NCBI GenBank assembly: GCA_964023275.1
Contig: OZ029927.1
Coordinates: forward strand, 3,581,715-3,645,714
Direction of reading: 5' to 3'
Origin: Norana najaformis
Taxonomy: Eukaryota > Annelida > Clitellata > Crassiclitellata > Hormogastridae
Length of the DNA: 64,000 nucleotides
The stretch's first letter is position 1. Each line of letters begins with the position of its first letter. This document shows, piece by piece, positions 36,416 to 47,340 of this stretch. The notes under the pieces were generated by a model. That model saw nothing but the letters and a program-made list of their open reading frames with translations, searched no databases and was not told where the DNA came from. The translations under genes were made by a program, and so were the position numbers.

Positions 36416-36559
36416 CAGCTGAAGCACAGTGATGCTTCCGCCATCATAGGTTATCTGTGCATAGGAAACACTCCGACACGCTGAATGAGGTCGTAGAAGT
36501 GTTTCAATTTCCACCTGAATGTTTCCACCAGCTTCACCATCGCAGACCTCAATCTCTCC
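36416..36559 (-). CDS. Ectodomain exon of the same membrane protein
   Basis: 144 nt, 48 codons, phase 0 in and out. The acceptor is CTTCTAG before GGAGAG. The donor is CTG followed by GCAAGT, a GC-AG type site; the nearest GT (GTACTG, three bases on) would put a stop into the next exon. Product GEIEVCDGEAGGNIQVEIE followed by TLLRPHSACRSVSYAQIT and YDGGSITVLQL: alternating beta-strand-like residues and two cysteines. It joins in frame to the transmembrane exon about 0.9 kb downstream. No domain family recognised. Confidence 0.5.
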
Positions 36560-36589
36560 CTAGAAGACCACAAGTTTAACAGCCACATA

Positions 36590-36773
36590 TTATTATTATT
36601 TCTGCACTTATTAGGCACCACTATGACTTAGCATCAATCAATGGCACTGAGCAATTGTGAGTGAAGGACTTGCTCAAGGTCCCTACACAACAACCATCTT
36701 GGAGGAGGTTTGAACCTGCACTCTCCGCACTGAAAGTCGAGCACTCTATCCAATATGCTACTGAGCCCCAGCA
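36590..36773 (-). mobile_element. tRNA-derived SINE (family 1), minus strand
   Basis: ATTATTATTATTTCTGCACT, GGCACTGAGCAATTGTGAGT, GAAGGACTTGCTCAAGGTCC, GGTTTGAACCTGCACTCTCC. Intronic in the membrane gene, 30 bases upstream of the exon ending at 36,559. Confidence 0.7.
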
Positions 36774-37115
36774 CATGACAGTAAACAAAACTGTTAAACA
36801 GTAAAATGTTTAAACTAAGCAGATAAACACTTGTCATCAAACGCATAACATTAAAGCATGTCAGAGTAAACATGTGACAAGAAACATGTGACAGTAAAGC
36901 ATTACAGTAAACATGTGATAGAGAACAGGTGACACCATACCATTACACAGCAAACATGTGACAGGCCCAGACAGGGAATATGTGACAGTAAAGCATTACA
37001 CAGTACACAAATGATGGGGAACATTTAGCATTCTGACAATAAAATTTCAGCAGGTAAGCATGTCACAGTACCATGCGATAATGAGCCTGTCACAGTAAAC
37101 AGGTGACCATGAACA
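36774..37115 (+). repeat. Degenerate repeat rich in AACATGTGACAGTAAAGCATTA words
   Basis: ACATGTGACAG, GTAAAGCATTACA and AGTAAACATGTGA recur irregularly about a dozen times. No fixed period could be set by eye. Confidence 0.6.
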
Positions 37116-37479
37116 TGTAAGAATCAACATTAGATATGCTATTATGCAGTTCACTTCCCCAACAAATCATCATTCACTGCTATTTTATCTAAAAGATAGA
37201 AATAGGGTGTAAGACATAAATTCCTAAAAGGTATTGACATCAAATGCCCATCAGATAAAGACCCAACCTGCATCACTCACTACCTGCACCCATAGCCCAG
37301 TGGCAACAGACAGGAAACAGTAACAGACATTTAACTGTTGGCCCAGGCAAAATAATCCTACAAGTAGTTTTAGTCTCAGCATCAAGGAAACAAAATCTTT
37401 CACGTGACACCGTTGGTTTTACCTCATAAAAATGTGCCAATATGTCTTTTCTTATTGGTTAGTCAGCTTCGTTATCTTA

Positions 37480-37692
37480 TCACCATCATCACTGTCATAA
37501 TTTTCATCACCAATCATCAGTCGTCATCAGTCTTTGTCATCATCATCACCAACACTACCACTACCACCACCATCATCAATAATTAATTATCACCTACAGT
37601 CACCATCTTCACCATCAGCCTTATCCAACTGATATCATCATCACCATTATCACACCACCACCACCACCACCACCACCACCACCACCACCACC
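37480..37692 (+). repeat. ATC/CAC trinucleotide-rich stretch
   Basis: CATCATCACC-type words, then a clean CAC run at about 37,653-37,692. Confidence 0.9.
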
Positions 37693-38029
37693 AACTCTGC
37701 TCAAGAGATCCCAACAACGTAGAGCCAAACAACAGAAGACTGAAAATACAAAGGCTTCTATACGCCTGTGCTATATACAATGCAGGGAAATCCCACCCCG
37801 GCACACGCGCTACAAAAGCCCCTCTCCAACAGCATGCTTAATAAAAATTTATTGTCCTCGCAATTCGCACATAAAGTTCACTGTTTGTGACGTAAACCAA
37901 GACGAACGTCACGTAATGCACATCAAAGTAATGCGGCCAATTCCAGAAACTTCAGAGATACAAAGAAGGGAAATGAGCCGAGGGCAGAGGCAGAGAAGAT
38001 TAAATGGACGATTGAATCTGGCAGCTAAA

Positions 38030-38160
38030 GCAGGCAAAGGGTCATCCAGATTATCTCTCCTTGCCAAGAGCCATGTAGTTTTTTGGACTCTTTGCCCTCA
38101 GATCTCTGGCTCCCTCTCACAATTTCAAGACCAAACTCAAAAGCATTCAATTGCTCTGAT
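38030..38160 (+). mobile_element. Decayed LINE C-terminal fragment
   Basis: SLLAKSHVVFWTLCPQISG then SLSQFQDQTQKHS resembles the CR1/L2 C-terminal end. The 33-bp repeat array starts directly after it in the same frame. Confidence 0.45.
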
Positions 38161-38400
38161 AAACAACGTAAGTCTTGGTCTTGGTCCCGAGATCAGTGAC
38201 AAAAGTCTTGATCTTGGTCTCAAGACCAATGACAAAAGTCTTGATCTTGGTCTCAAGACCAATATCATAATCCTTGATCTCGGTCTCAAGACCAATACTA
38301 TGATCTTTAATCTTGGCCTCAAAACGAAATACTTGAAAGTCTTGATTTTGGACTCAAGACAAATGACATAATTCCTGATCTCAATCTCAAAATCAGTTAC
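38160..38400 (+). repeat. 33-bp tandem repeat with internal palindrome
   Basis: Unit AAAAGTCTTGATCTTGGTCT, CAAGACCAATGAC; about 6-7 units decaying to the right. Each unit holds TTGGTCT-CA-AGACCAA. As 33 is a multiple of three, an 11-residue repeat (DKSLDLGLKTN) stays open; no evidence that it is translated. Confidence 0.85.
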
Positions 38401-39062
38401 ATGCATTTTTAATTAGGATCAAGACCAGTGGCATATCTGAATAGTTCTTTACCTTATTTCAAAGACAAAAGACATAATTACTTATAATGATCTCATGACA
38501 TTAGTCGTGACATCAGCCATGTTACCTAGAGCAGAACTGTCTTAATCTTGATCATTTCAGGTAAGTGATACTATTCTTGGAAAATGGTCTTAAAGTCTAC
38601 ATGATGTAACTATCGGTGTTAGTCCCCAAGCAAAAGACCGAGTATCTAGCAAGCATTTCACAACAGTGGCAACACGAAACCGTCTGACAGCAGAAAAGGC
38701 CTGCATGTTTGCATCTGCCTATACATTTATATATTGCCAATTAAGAACCTCTCAAGGATGCTTGGGGCGTGCAGACACCAATAAAAGGTCAAGAGAAGTG
38801 TTTGGGCAGCAAATGGTTTTATCTGAAAACCAAGACAGATCAAGTGTTTCAACAGCTAGTCAAATTCAACTGCAGCATTTTATAAGTCAGGTTTCACTGC
38901 CAGTCAGGCAATTTTCTAAGAGCAAATTTTTTAGCTTCAAGGGTCAGTGGTTGACATAAAAAATGGTAGTCAGTGGGTCTTCAAGCACAATGATTTGTAC
39001 AGAAAACTATGATCATACAGCCTTAAAGAATTGATGATTCACACAGAAAATGATAATCAGCA

Positions 39063-39190
39063 AGCCTTCTAATCTAATTTAATCTAAGGACTTCTACAGT
39101 GCTGTTGCCATGAGGCACAAGGCATCCACCAATAGTCACTTCAACTGAATAGTAATCTGTTGGAGAAGCCTGGTTGAAATCTGTGATTGG
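39063..39190 (-). mobile_element. LINE 3' tail, family A, minus strand
   Basis: TCTAATCTAATTTAATCTAA, GGACTTCTACAGTGCTGTTG and GCACAAGGCATCCACCAATA. Confidence 0.55.
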
Positions 39191-39739
39191 TAAATAACAG
39201 GCCAACAGACCTCCAAAGAACAATGGTTTATTCAGAAGCTAATAAGTGAGTCATTTCGTGAACATTGGTTCATACATAACAGGTTCATATGTAACAGCGT
39301 AAGCAGTCAAGAAGAACCCAACAGCTGACGAAGAAAGAAAGACATTTGCCGCAGCGTCAAAGTCTTCATACTACGACAGCAGCACAAAAACATGTCACCA
39401 AACAAGATAAGTCCATTATTTATGGTGTACAAACATTGGAAACAGCGACTACATAACCAAAGTACATATTTTCCTACAGCTGCTCTTTTTAAGCAAAATC
39501 ACCATTGACCAGTCCCTTTGCTCATTCACCGTCTGCACAATAACGTTAGTTTGCCGCCTTTTGTCTGACAGTCAGTCAATCTGACAACCAAAGACTGTCC
39601 GTCGATATCTCTAAGTGGCTGGACTGTCAGCCTTGTCTGTCAGCAACAGCCATTTTGCCTCATGTTATCATTTTGCATCAGAAGGAAGTCACCGAGTGCC
39701 CACCATCCATTCCAGTGGCAGTCTACTTTCGCTCATCAC

Positions 39740-40005
39740 TACTGTCATCAGGATAACATTAGCAAGGTCCTGGACATTGCAGAGATATGATCTTGCCACA
39801 TGCTGTCATAAGGAAGATATTAGCACGGTCCTGGGCATTGCAGAGATATGATCTTGCCACATGCTGTCATAAGGATGATCTTATCACGGTCCTGGGCATT
39901 GCAGAGATATAAACTTGCCATATACTGTCATAAGGATGATATCGGCATGGTCCTGGGCATTGCAGAGATATGATCTTGCCATTTGCTGTTGTAAGGATGA
40001 TATTA
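39740..40005 (+). repeat. 61-bp minisatellite, about 4.4 units
   Basis: Unit starts GGTCCTGGGCATTGCAGAGA, TATGATCTTGCCACATGCTG, TCATAAGGATGAT; starts at 39,766, 39,827, 39,888 and 39,949, exactly 61 apart. Confidence 0.9.
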
Positions 40006-40683
40006 CCACACATGAATACTGTGTCTAATGCTCTTTACATGATCCATCCCACAATCCACGCTATCAAATGGACAATATTACCCTGTTCAATTTACTGGTC
40101 ATCTTACAGCTGTTGCACCCTGCACATAATTTCTGTCATACGCATTCAGTTTGATGGATGGATGAGGCATTTTTGTCTATTCATCAACACTTCACATGCC
40201 TTCACAGTGTTATTCTTAAACTGATATTATAACAGCTAAAAGTTCTCTTATATCTCTCATACAGCCTGTCACTTAATCTAGCGAATGCACACACTGGATG
40301 ACAGAACAGCAACAACAATCATATTTATTTCATTTGAGATGCAGCCAAGGTGAGGGGATTCTAAACAAACTACTCATTAAATGTACTTAGCAAACAGACT
40401 CCAGGTTACTACATAAGGCACGGTCATCTAGAAATCCAATGCAAACGCATGATTTGAGGGAATGTTTTACACAGGTTCGAGGAGGAGACAAAACAGAAGT
40501 CGGCCAATAAGCTGTGGCTTATTTGTGATGAAACTGAAAAAGAACCAAATTTATGCCATAGAGTACGACTGAAAGACAACACTGAAAAGTTCGCACAGGA
40601 CACTCTAAGGAGACCTGAGCATGACATCCCTTTTAAGGTGATTAACTGTGTCTGACTGCAGCTTTAACTTTACAAATCCATGG

Positions 40684-40716
40684 TGTCCGGCATTGCAGAG
40701 ATATGATCTTGCCACG
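40684..40716 (+). repeat. Orphan part-unit of the 61-bp minisatellite
   Basis: GTCCGGCATTGCAGAGATAT then GATCTTGCCAC, the core of the 61-bp unit, 0.7 kb from the array and downstream of a small exon. Confidence 0.75.
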
Positions 40717-40816
40717 GGACCCCTGCCTTGCACACAGCTGGAGCAGCAAAGCAAACCAGCAATGGGGCAAAATAAAGCAAGTTTGCCAGCTGCGTATCTG
40801 TTGGCACATTTATTAC

Positions 40817-40854
40817 CAGCCTGATAGGGACTTGAATATCAGTGTTCATCTGAC
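40817..40854 (-). CDS. Short ectodomain exon (38 nt) of the membrane protein
   Basis: Acceptor TTTATTAG, donor CTG before GTAATA. Its first two bases complete the codon left open by the exon at 41,077-41,179, giving Arg, then QMNTDIQVPIRL. It leaves in phase 0, as the exon at 36,559 needs. The support is mainly the phase match; alone such a small exon would not be called. Confidence 0.4.
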
Positions 40855-41076
40855 CTAATAAACTCATTTAGAATAGCAAAGTCATTTAGTATAGAAAAGT
40901 CAATTAGCATTGCAGTGTTGTTTCGGCAAAGCATTTAGCATAACAAAGTCATATTTAGCATGTTAGTTTCATACAATATATTGAAGTATATGTAAATATT
41001 TTATTGCCATTACACAAGTTGTGCTTTAGTCGCTTTAAATAAATACCTAATGAGTTAGTGTCATTTATCTCATTAC

Positions 41077-41179
41077 GATCTTGAAATCTGCAAGTTTCTC
41101 CGACTCTGAGAATAACCCGGACATTTGTCTTGAAGTTGAACCCTTGCACAGTACATGTAAGAGTTTGGATCACACAGAT
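41077..41179 (-). CDS. Ectodomain exon, Ig/TIG-like beta-sandwich pattern
   Basis: 103 nt, phase 0 in, phase 1 out. A branch-point-like TGACTAA lies 14-20 bases before the acceptor TATGTAG; the donor is GTAATG. Product ICVIQTLTCTVQGFNF followed by KTNVRVILRVGETCRFQD. The LTC-V-GF and G-TC spacing recalls immunoglobulin-like or TIG/IPT sandwiches, and also the last integrin alpha ectodomain module, but no family can be fixed. An in-frame TAG sits just before the acceptor, as expected for intron. Confidence 0.5.
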
Positions 41180-41329
41180 CTACATAAATATTTAGTCACA
41201 TTAGTTTACATTTCACGAGTTGATGCCAGTTTATATAGTGATCACATTTATTTTACTTGACGACATAATTTGATAATGGAACCTAAATTCATGCTATTGA
41301 ATATGTCAGCATTACCCAATGCATTAATG

Positions 41330-41730
41330 TCAAAAACATATCTAGCCCATTCATAGTTAACATATCTAACTCATTCATAGTAATCATAAAAATACCTAAC
41401 TCATTCCCAGTAATTATAAAACATCTCTAACTCATTCACAGTAATCATAAAACACATCTAACTCATTAACAGTAATCATAAAGAAATATCTAACCCATTC
41501 ACAGTAAGCACAAAACATCTCTAACTCATTCACAGTAATCATAAAACACATCTAACTCATTAACAGTAATCATAAAGAAATATCTAACCCATTCACAGTA
41601 AGCACAAAACATCTCTAATTCATTCACAGTAAGCATAAATCATCTCTAACTCATTCACAGGAATCATAAAACATATCTAACCCATTCATAGTAATCATAA
41701 AAAACATCTAACCCATTCACAGTAAGCCAC
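41330..41730 (+). repeat. AT-rich tandem array with 94-bp higher-order unit
   Basis: Basic unit about 31-33 bp (ATCTAACTCATTCACAGTAA, TCATAAAAC). Three basic units form a 94-bp block repeated at 41,421, 41,515 and 41,609. The array stops within a few bases of the exon at 41,735. Confidence 0.9.
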
Positions 41731-41734
41731 TGAC

Positions 41735-41878
41735 CAAAACATTGTCTCTGATGTGCAGTTCGACCAATTGCGCTGGGTTACCCAACACTTGTAATGTCTC
41801 ACGTTGTGCAACATAGAAATCTGAGCAGTGCTGCACAGCAAGTGGAACCACCGCACCACTGCCATATGCTGCCATTTT
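41735..41878 (-). CDS. Ectodomain exon of the membrane protein (48 codons)
   Basis: 144 nt, phase 0 in and out. The acceptor is the best in the chain, TTGTTGTGTTTCAG; the donor is TTG before GTCAGT. Product KMAAYGSGAVVPLAVQHC, SDFYVAQRETLQVLG, NPAQLVELHIRDNVL: balanced composition with two hydrophobic strands, clearly unlike the surrounding satellite-type DNA. It lies just beside the 94-bp repeat array (41.3-41.7 kb). Joined in frame to the exon at 41,179. Confidence 0.55.
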
Positions 41879-42054
41879 CTGAAACACAACAAGCTTCTGT
41901 AGCAGCCAAAATAATGGTTACACGATGCAGATTGCAAACCAGCAAAATGAATTCACAACACTACACAGTCTTCAATCTCAAGGTAATACGCTTGATTCAT
42001 CATATACAAAAAAAGTTGCCAATCAAAAAGCAGAGTAAAGTAGTAATTAAAAAC

Positions 42055-42330
42055 TTCTAACTCGCCGTTGTCTAATGCACAAGGCATCAACTGATGGCGC
42101 ACCAAAGCCAAGCCACAATCAGGTAAATATCCAAAAGGTCAGTCCACAATAGAGACAGGCAGCCTATGTTGGATAAGCAATTTGGAAAAGGTCAGTTTAA
42201 AGCTGAAAATGAAATGACAAAAGCGAACGAGCAGAAGGAACAGACACAGGGAGGGAGTTTTAAAATTTTGGTCCAGCAACCAAAAGACAATGTTCCCCAA
42301 GAACATTTCTAGTCTTAGGTGTGTGCAAGG
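42055..42330 (-). mobile_element. LINE 3' tail, family A-like, minus strand
   Basis: CTAATGCACAAGGCATCAAC and TGATGGCGCACCAAAGCC, shared closely with the copy in RPL30 intron 1. The later part (GGATAAGCAATTTGGAAAAG, GGGAGGGAGTTTTAAAATTT) matches the 21.9 kb copy more loosely. Confidence 0.5.
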
Positions 42331-42614
42331 AAGGCAACATTATTAACACAGCAATATTGGATTAAGGCGGCGCTCATGTGGAAGGTGATGGCCTCAAAGA
42401 GGTTATGCACAGTCAACAGTTTGATCTATGCCTATCTCCAATATCATGAAACATTCGTTGGGTAAGCAGGGTACACAAGTCGTGACTTTTCTAGTTGTCT
42501 CAGCCCTGTTTACTTTCTAATGAATTTTTTCTTAACACTTTTTGCACCATTTAGGCTAGCGCAGGAAGTGCTTTTGTTATGTACTTAAAAGGTGCTCTAT
42601 TAAATGTCTACAAG

Positions 42615-42795
42615 CATACATACCTACATTACATACATACACTACATTACATTACATACATACACTACATTACATACATTACATACATGTATACGTACAT
42701 TACACATACATTACACACATACATTACATACATACATTACATACATACATTACATACATACATTACATATATACAGACATACATACATACATGGT
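42615..42795 (+). repeat. ACAT/TACATACAT tetranucleotide array
   Basis: Mixed TACATTACATACATACAT units for about 180 bases. Confidence 0.95.
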
Positions 42796-43395
42796 TTAAG
42801 ACTGCACAAAAAACAACTTTAAAGCAAGAAGCCAATGTCAGTTTACAAGAGAACCTATTACTGAGTGCAGCACTGTAGAAATTCAGAATTAAGAAAAAAC
42901 AAGTTTCCAAAAGTTTTGGTTCCCCTGTCATATTGGATTTTGATCAGGCTTCTACAATAGACTACAAACTTCAACTATTATTTGACTTGAAAAGTTTCAC
43001 TTTTCACTTGATATCTGCAATAATGGAGCTATGTCAGTAGCTAATTCAGTAGCTAAGATTAGATTAGACAGACTAAGACAGCCAGACAGACATACATACA
43101 TAAACAGACTTTATAACTTAGAAATTCCACATCAATAAAATAGCCAAAACATTAAAGATCGATTGTAGCTAGACAATTAGAATAACTATAATACAGAAAG
43201 TCAATTCTTTCAAATATATATAAAATATTTTCAAATACATGAACCAGAAATGAACAGTCTCAGAATGATATTAATATATCAATTTCAGAAATAGACTTTT
43301 ATTCAGCTCAAAGCCCTTGTCGTCATGCCATGATTCAGAGATTAACTTCTGACCCTATGACTTCAACTGAAAAACAAACCTGTAAATTCCTTTAC

Positions 43396-43464
43396 CACTT
43401 CCAATCGAAGCACTTCAGCGTCAGTTTGAACCACAGTGAAATGGAGGAAGAAAAGAGATTTTCC
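43396..43464 (-). CDS. Upstream exon of the membrane protein (23 codons)
   Basis: 69 nt, phase 0 in and out. Acceptor CGTCTTTTAG, donor GTG before GTAAAG; a second donor (ACAG before GTTTGT) would extend it. Product GKSLFFLHFTVV then QTDAEVLRLEV, two beta-strand-like halves. Compatible in phase with the next exon at 41,878. No start codon or signal peptide was found upstream with confidence, so the 5' end of the gene is open. Confidence 0.4.
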
Positions 43465-43499
43465 CTAAAAGACGATCAAAAACGAATAATCTCCCCTAA

Positions 43500-44120
43500 A
43501 GCTAAATCAATATTTGTCCGAGCAGAACCAATGGACACGACCAACGTCCGGGTGTGCATGCGTGCGTGTGGTAGCCCACTTGCAAAATGTCATCATTAAG
43601 CCAATTCGGAGATTAGGCAAGCACATAGAACAGGGCTGCCTCACACTTTGCTCGTCAAACGCCTCCTCGTCATTGTGCTCAGCCACCGCCAACACCAGTG
43701 TCCGTTCACTCGCTCGATCCCTCTCTCGACCAGACCTGGAAACACAAAGCGCAAGCGACCAGACCACCTCAGCGACATTCGACTCTCGTCCGATTGATCA
43801 GCAAGCAAAGTCGCCGGCGCAGAGGAACGCCCACTGCTCCGGCTGTGCCCGGACCGACAGATGGATGCTTGGAACGGATCATGTCCTGCCAGATCCAGCC
43901 CGCAGAGAGAACAGGATTTTATGGGTTTTACGCTAAAGCCGTAAGCCCAGCAGTGGCTGACATCAAAACCTAGGAAACTCTGCATCGTAACGGGACGCGG
44001 GAGAGTTATCCAAACGCAAAATTGGCCCGAACAGTTCGCATAATTTTCCCGAACTTCTACTACTGTCGTTTGCCACCAGTGACACGCTAAGCTATTCATT
44101 TCAGCAATAAAACAATGCAC
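43500..44120. promoter_or_regulatory. CpG-richer island, possible promoter or exon
   Basis: CpG is frequent here (for example GTCGTTTGCC, CGGCGCAGAGG, ACGGGACGCGGG), in contrast to the flanks. Several frames are open for 100-160 codons on both strands, which is expected of such base content and is not used as gene evidence. It lies just upstream of the exon at 43,464 on the minus strand, so it could hold the promoter or a 5' exon of that gene. Confidence 0.3.
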
Positions 44121-44714
44121 TTAGAACATTTTGAAACATAATCCCAACTCATTGGGCTTTTGCTTTTTATCAACAGCCTGGCAATTTAGCAGATGATACC
44201 TAAAATTGTGTTTAATCATGCATCAAACTAAAAAAACTGGTAACACTTGAGCGTTTCGTGGGAACACCGAATTCGCATAAACTCCCGCGCGATAACGTCT
44301 GCAGTCTGTTGCATAGACTGCAAATAGCTTTCGTTGTTTTGCTGTGTTACAGCTGAATGTATTTATTGGAGCATTCCGATTGCGCGGAATCCCAAAGACC
44401 TACATAACACCAATACATTCACTTAGCAAAAGACCAATTTTGATACATGTCTCATGGCTGACAGGCTCATATATATCTTTGCAGCAGTTCAACCGCAAAC
44501 TGTCGGATGAAATTGCTAAAAAGGCACCAGACATATACAAGGCACATGTTGCCCTACATACATGCACAAGTACGTTGGTCATTTGAGTTTAGGCAAAGGA
44601 GAGGCATGTAAAAATTTTGAACACTTAACTTTGCATTCTGTTACCTTAATAAACTCCAAATGTTATGCTCAACCAACATTTGGTTTTAAAAATTTCCTTT
44701 TCTTTTTCTTGTTC

Positions 44715-46310
44715 TTGTTCTTCAGTGTTCCACCATCAGGCAGTTATAGAAATCCAATGATGCCATTCTTCTCTGTTCTGTGCCGTTTCCTTAACTTCTC
44801 TGTGGCCTTATCTGCTTCCCTTAGCCATCATCCTGTCCCACAGTACAGTTCTTGGCCTTCCCGTGACTTTCTTTTCCTCAGTTCTTCCTTCAAGCACTCT
44901 CTTCAGGAGAGAATTTTCATAAAGTACGTGACCGATTCAGTTCTTTTGTCTCCTATGTAATATTCTATTCGCCAATGTTCTCTCTTTTTGCCCTAAGCAC
45001 AGCACCTCCTTATTTGTCTTAGATCTTTCCAGCTGACTTTAGCCAGTCTCCTCCTTATCGACATTTCAAATGCCTCAAGGCTCCCAATTTCTGCCTTTCC
45101 AATAATCCATGTCTCAGGTCCATAGTTTTACACTCCATAAGAGGCTTTTCACCATTCTGTTCTTTTAGTCTAAGTTCAGCTTTCATCTGAGGATCCCTCC
45201 TCTCTTACAGAATGCTTCTTTGCCCACTGCTTTTCTTCTTTTGATCTCAGCAAGGCATTGCAACCATCTGTTATCACATTTTCAAGTTAGCAAAACTGAC
45301 GGACTTGACCAATTTTTGTACCACAGACGACAATAGTCATTCTTTCTCCTTCGTATCCCTTGTCCTCATCACCTTCGTTTTCTTTATGTTGATCGTCACG
45401 CCATATTCTTTCAATGTTCAGTTCAGTGCATTCATTATCCTCTGTAGTCCAGCTCTGATACCAACCACCACTGCCTGGTCATCCACAAATCTCACAAGAG
45501 TTTTAATCAGAAGTCCTCCAACCTCGAGACTCAATCACCTAAGTTCTCCAAAGCTTCTGTGATCAACATCTGCATGTAGATGTTGAACAGCCTCTGCCTA
45601 ATCTTCCAGGTTTTGATTTCATACCACGTACTCTCACTACCTCACTACCACCAACTGTTCCATATGCACATCACTTTCTCATACGTCTTAAATGGTTGAG
45701 CATATGTATATAGACAACAACAATAATAATAATATATAATACAATATATGTATATATATAATTATAATATATATAATTATAATATATATACATACGTACA
45801 TAGGTTTCTTATCAACCGCCTATCATCACTCCAGTCTACTCCTATCTTCTTCAGTATATTTATAAGCTTGCGTTAATTTATTCTACCAAAAGCCTTTCAT
45901 AATCCACAAAGCAGATGTTCAAATCGTCATGTTGTAGACGTCTCTCCCTAGTGATCTCAGAACTCCAACTGCATCTCTTGTTCCCATCCCTTTTCTAAGC
46001 CAAACCGATCTTCTCCGATAAGCTGCATGGCTTCTGTTTTGCCTTCCATCTTTTTATTTAATATTGTCAACATCATCTTTGATGCGTGTGTTTTATGTGG
46101 CTGATCATCCTATGATTCACCAGCATTTGCTTTCTTCTGCTGAGGGACCATCATTATTTGTGTGAAGCCTTTTTAGCCACTCTGCAGATGTGTATATCTT
46201 CTGGCATATTTTCACAAATTCTGCTGTTATCCTTTCTCCAAGGTTTTTCAGGATCTCAGCTGATATACTGTCCACTGGTATATCGGTATGATACATTGCA
46301 ACACTTTCTT
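44715..46310 (-). mobile_element. RTE-like LINE reverse transcriptase, decayed
   Basis: Reading 5' to 3' on the minus strand: SAEILKNLGERITAEFVKIC (near 46,240), ICFVDYERLLV-like motif A (near 45,900), LKKIGVDWSDDRRLIRNLY (near 45,840), VRFVDDQAVVVGI motif C (near 45,490) with INIKKTKVM, and the C-terminal IGHVLYENSLLKRVLEGRT and GRPRTVLWDRMM (near 44,880). This order is that of RTE elements. It lies between the candidate exons at 48,143 and 43,464, so in an intron if both are real. Confidence 0.8.
45715..45800 (+). repeat. AT-rich microsatellite inserted in the RTE-like LINE
   Basis: CAACAACAATAATAATAAT then ATATATATAATTATAATATA words interrupt the RT sequence between motif C and the LKKIGVDW block. 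Confidence 0.85.
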
Positions 46311-46319
46311 CTCTTATCT

Positions 46320-47190
46320 TCCAAATTTCCTAAACAACTTTATTTCTATTCACATAGTAACTTGTATGGGTCCAACACTCTATCAGTTAATTGCAGTATA
46401 AACCAACAGCAGAAGTGATCTAAATCACCCCCTCAGCATGCTTTCAATTTCAAAATTTTAATAAAGATCTATTTATTGTTCACGTTTATTCATATAGTTC
46501 AAGCAAAATCACCAAATCAGAGGCCATGACAGAGTTATGCAGAAATATCAGAATATGTCAGATAGATTAAAACTCTCCCCCCAAATAACTTAGGTGCTAG
46601 GCATGTCATGCTTTTAGCCACTATAATATTTTCCTCATTAACTCCATAAAAGAGGAGGATGTTGGACTTGTAAAGAAAAGGCTTTGCCATCCACCAAACT
46701 TGTGAGTGGGCACAATAGACCAGAGAGAGCAGGAAGTCTAAGTAGGTCCCTGACAACTGAGGTAAGTTAATTTAAGCCCACACCAGGAGCAGAGAAGGAA
46801 GAATTTGGACAGGAAGTCGGATGGCAGAGACAGAATAAGGTTCCAAAGCACAGCAACTGAGTTAAACTAGTATGTAGAGCAAATGGAGCACAGCTGAAGC
46901 CTAAGAGTTGGCAGGAGAGGATAGGCGTAATAGCACTGCCACTGTCAGAATGTGTTGTGCTAGAGAGTTTACCCCCTACAGAAATTCTGTCCTCTGCAGC
47001 AGTTGGGCAAATCAGCTCCAGGATAGAGTAACAATCTGATTCAGTGGCTTAAATCAGTCATAACCTGCAACAACCCAGTAATTATCACAAGTGACATACA
47101 TACAATCTTACAAGTCTTGCAAATTAAAATAATATCGAGTGACATGGCATTCACTTTACAACTGTTAATTTTTAAAGCCTGCATTCTATT
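46320..47190. other. Nothing recognised
   Basis: Unique-looking AT-rich DNA upstream of the RTE-like LINE on the minus strand. Confidence 0.4.
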
Positions 47191-47194
47191 AAAA

Positions 47195-47245
47195 CCTTTA
47201 ATAATAACAACAACAACAAAACAACAACAACAATAATATTAATAA
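47195..47245 (+). repeat. (AAC)n / (AAT)n microsatellite
   Basis: AATAACAACAACAACAAAAC then AACAACAACAATAATATT. Confidence 0.9.
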
Positions 47246-47340
47246 TATTGAATTCTAATCTCTTAAATCAATCAGCATAGATTTACATGGTTTCCACTGA
47301 CTCAATATCGAATTCTAATTTCTTAAATCAATCAGCACTA
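47245..47340 (+). repeat. Tandem duplication of GAATTCTAATCTCTTAAATC
   Basis: GAATTCTAATCTCTTAAATC, AATCAGCA occurs at about 47,249 and, with one change, at 47,310. Confidence 0.75.

Noticed and set aside
37916-38371. 151-codon plus-strand frame with an 11-residue repeat
   Set aside because: It is a LINE C-terminal fragment running into a 33-bp tandem repeat, not a gene.
38666-38959. Protein-like plus-strand frame (TRNRLTAEKACMFAS)
   Set aside because: It contains a segment like the hairpin repeat tails (CATTTATATATTGCC, CCTCTCAAGG) and has no matching splice partner.
43514-44120. Open frames of 140 and 159 codons on opposite strands
   Set aside because: Mutually exclusive frames over a CpG-richer island; base content alone explains them and no family resemblance was seen.
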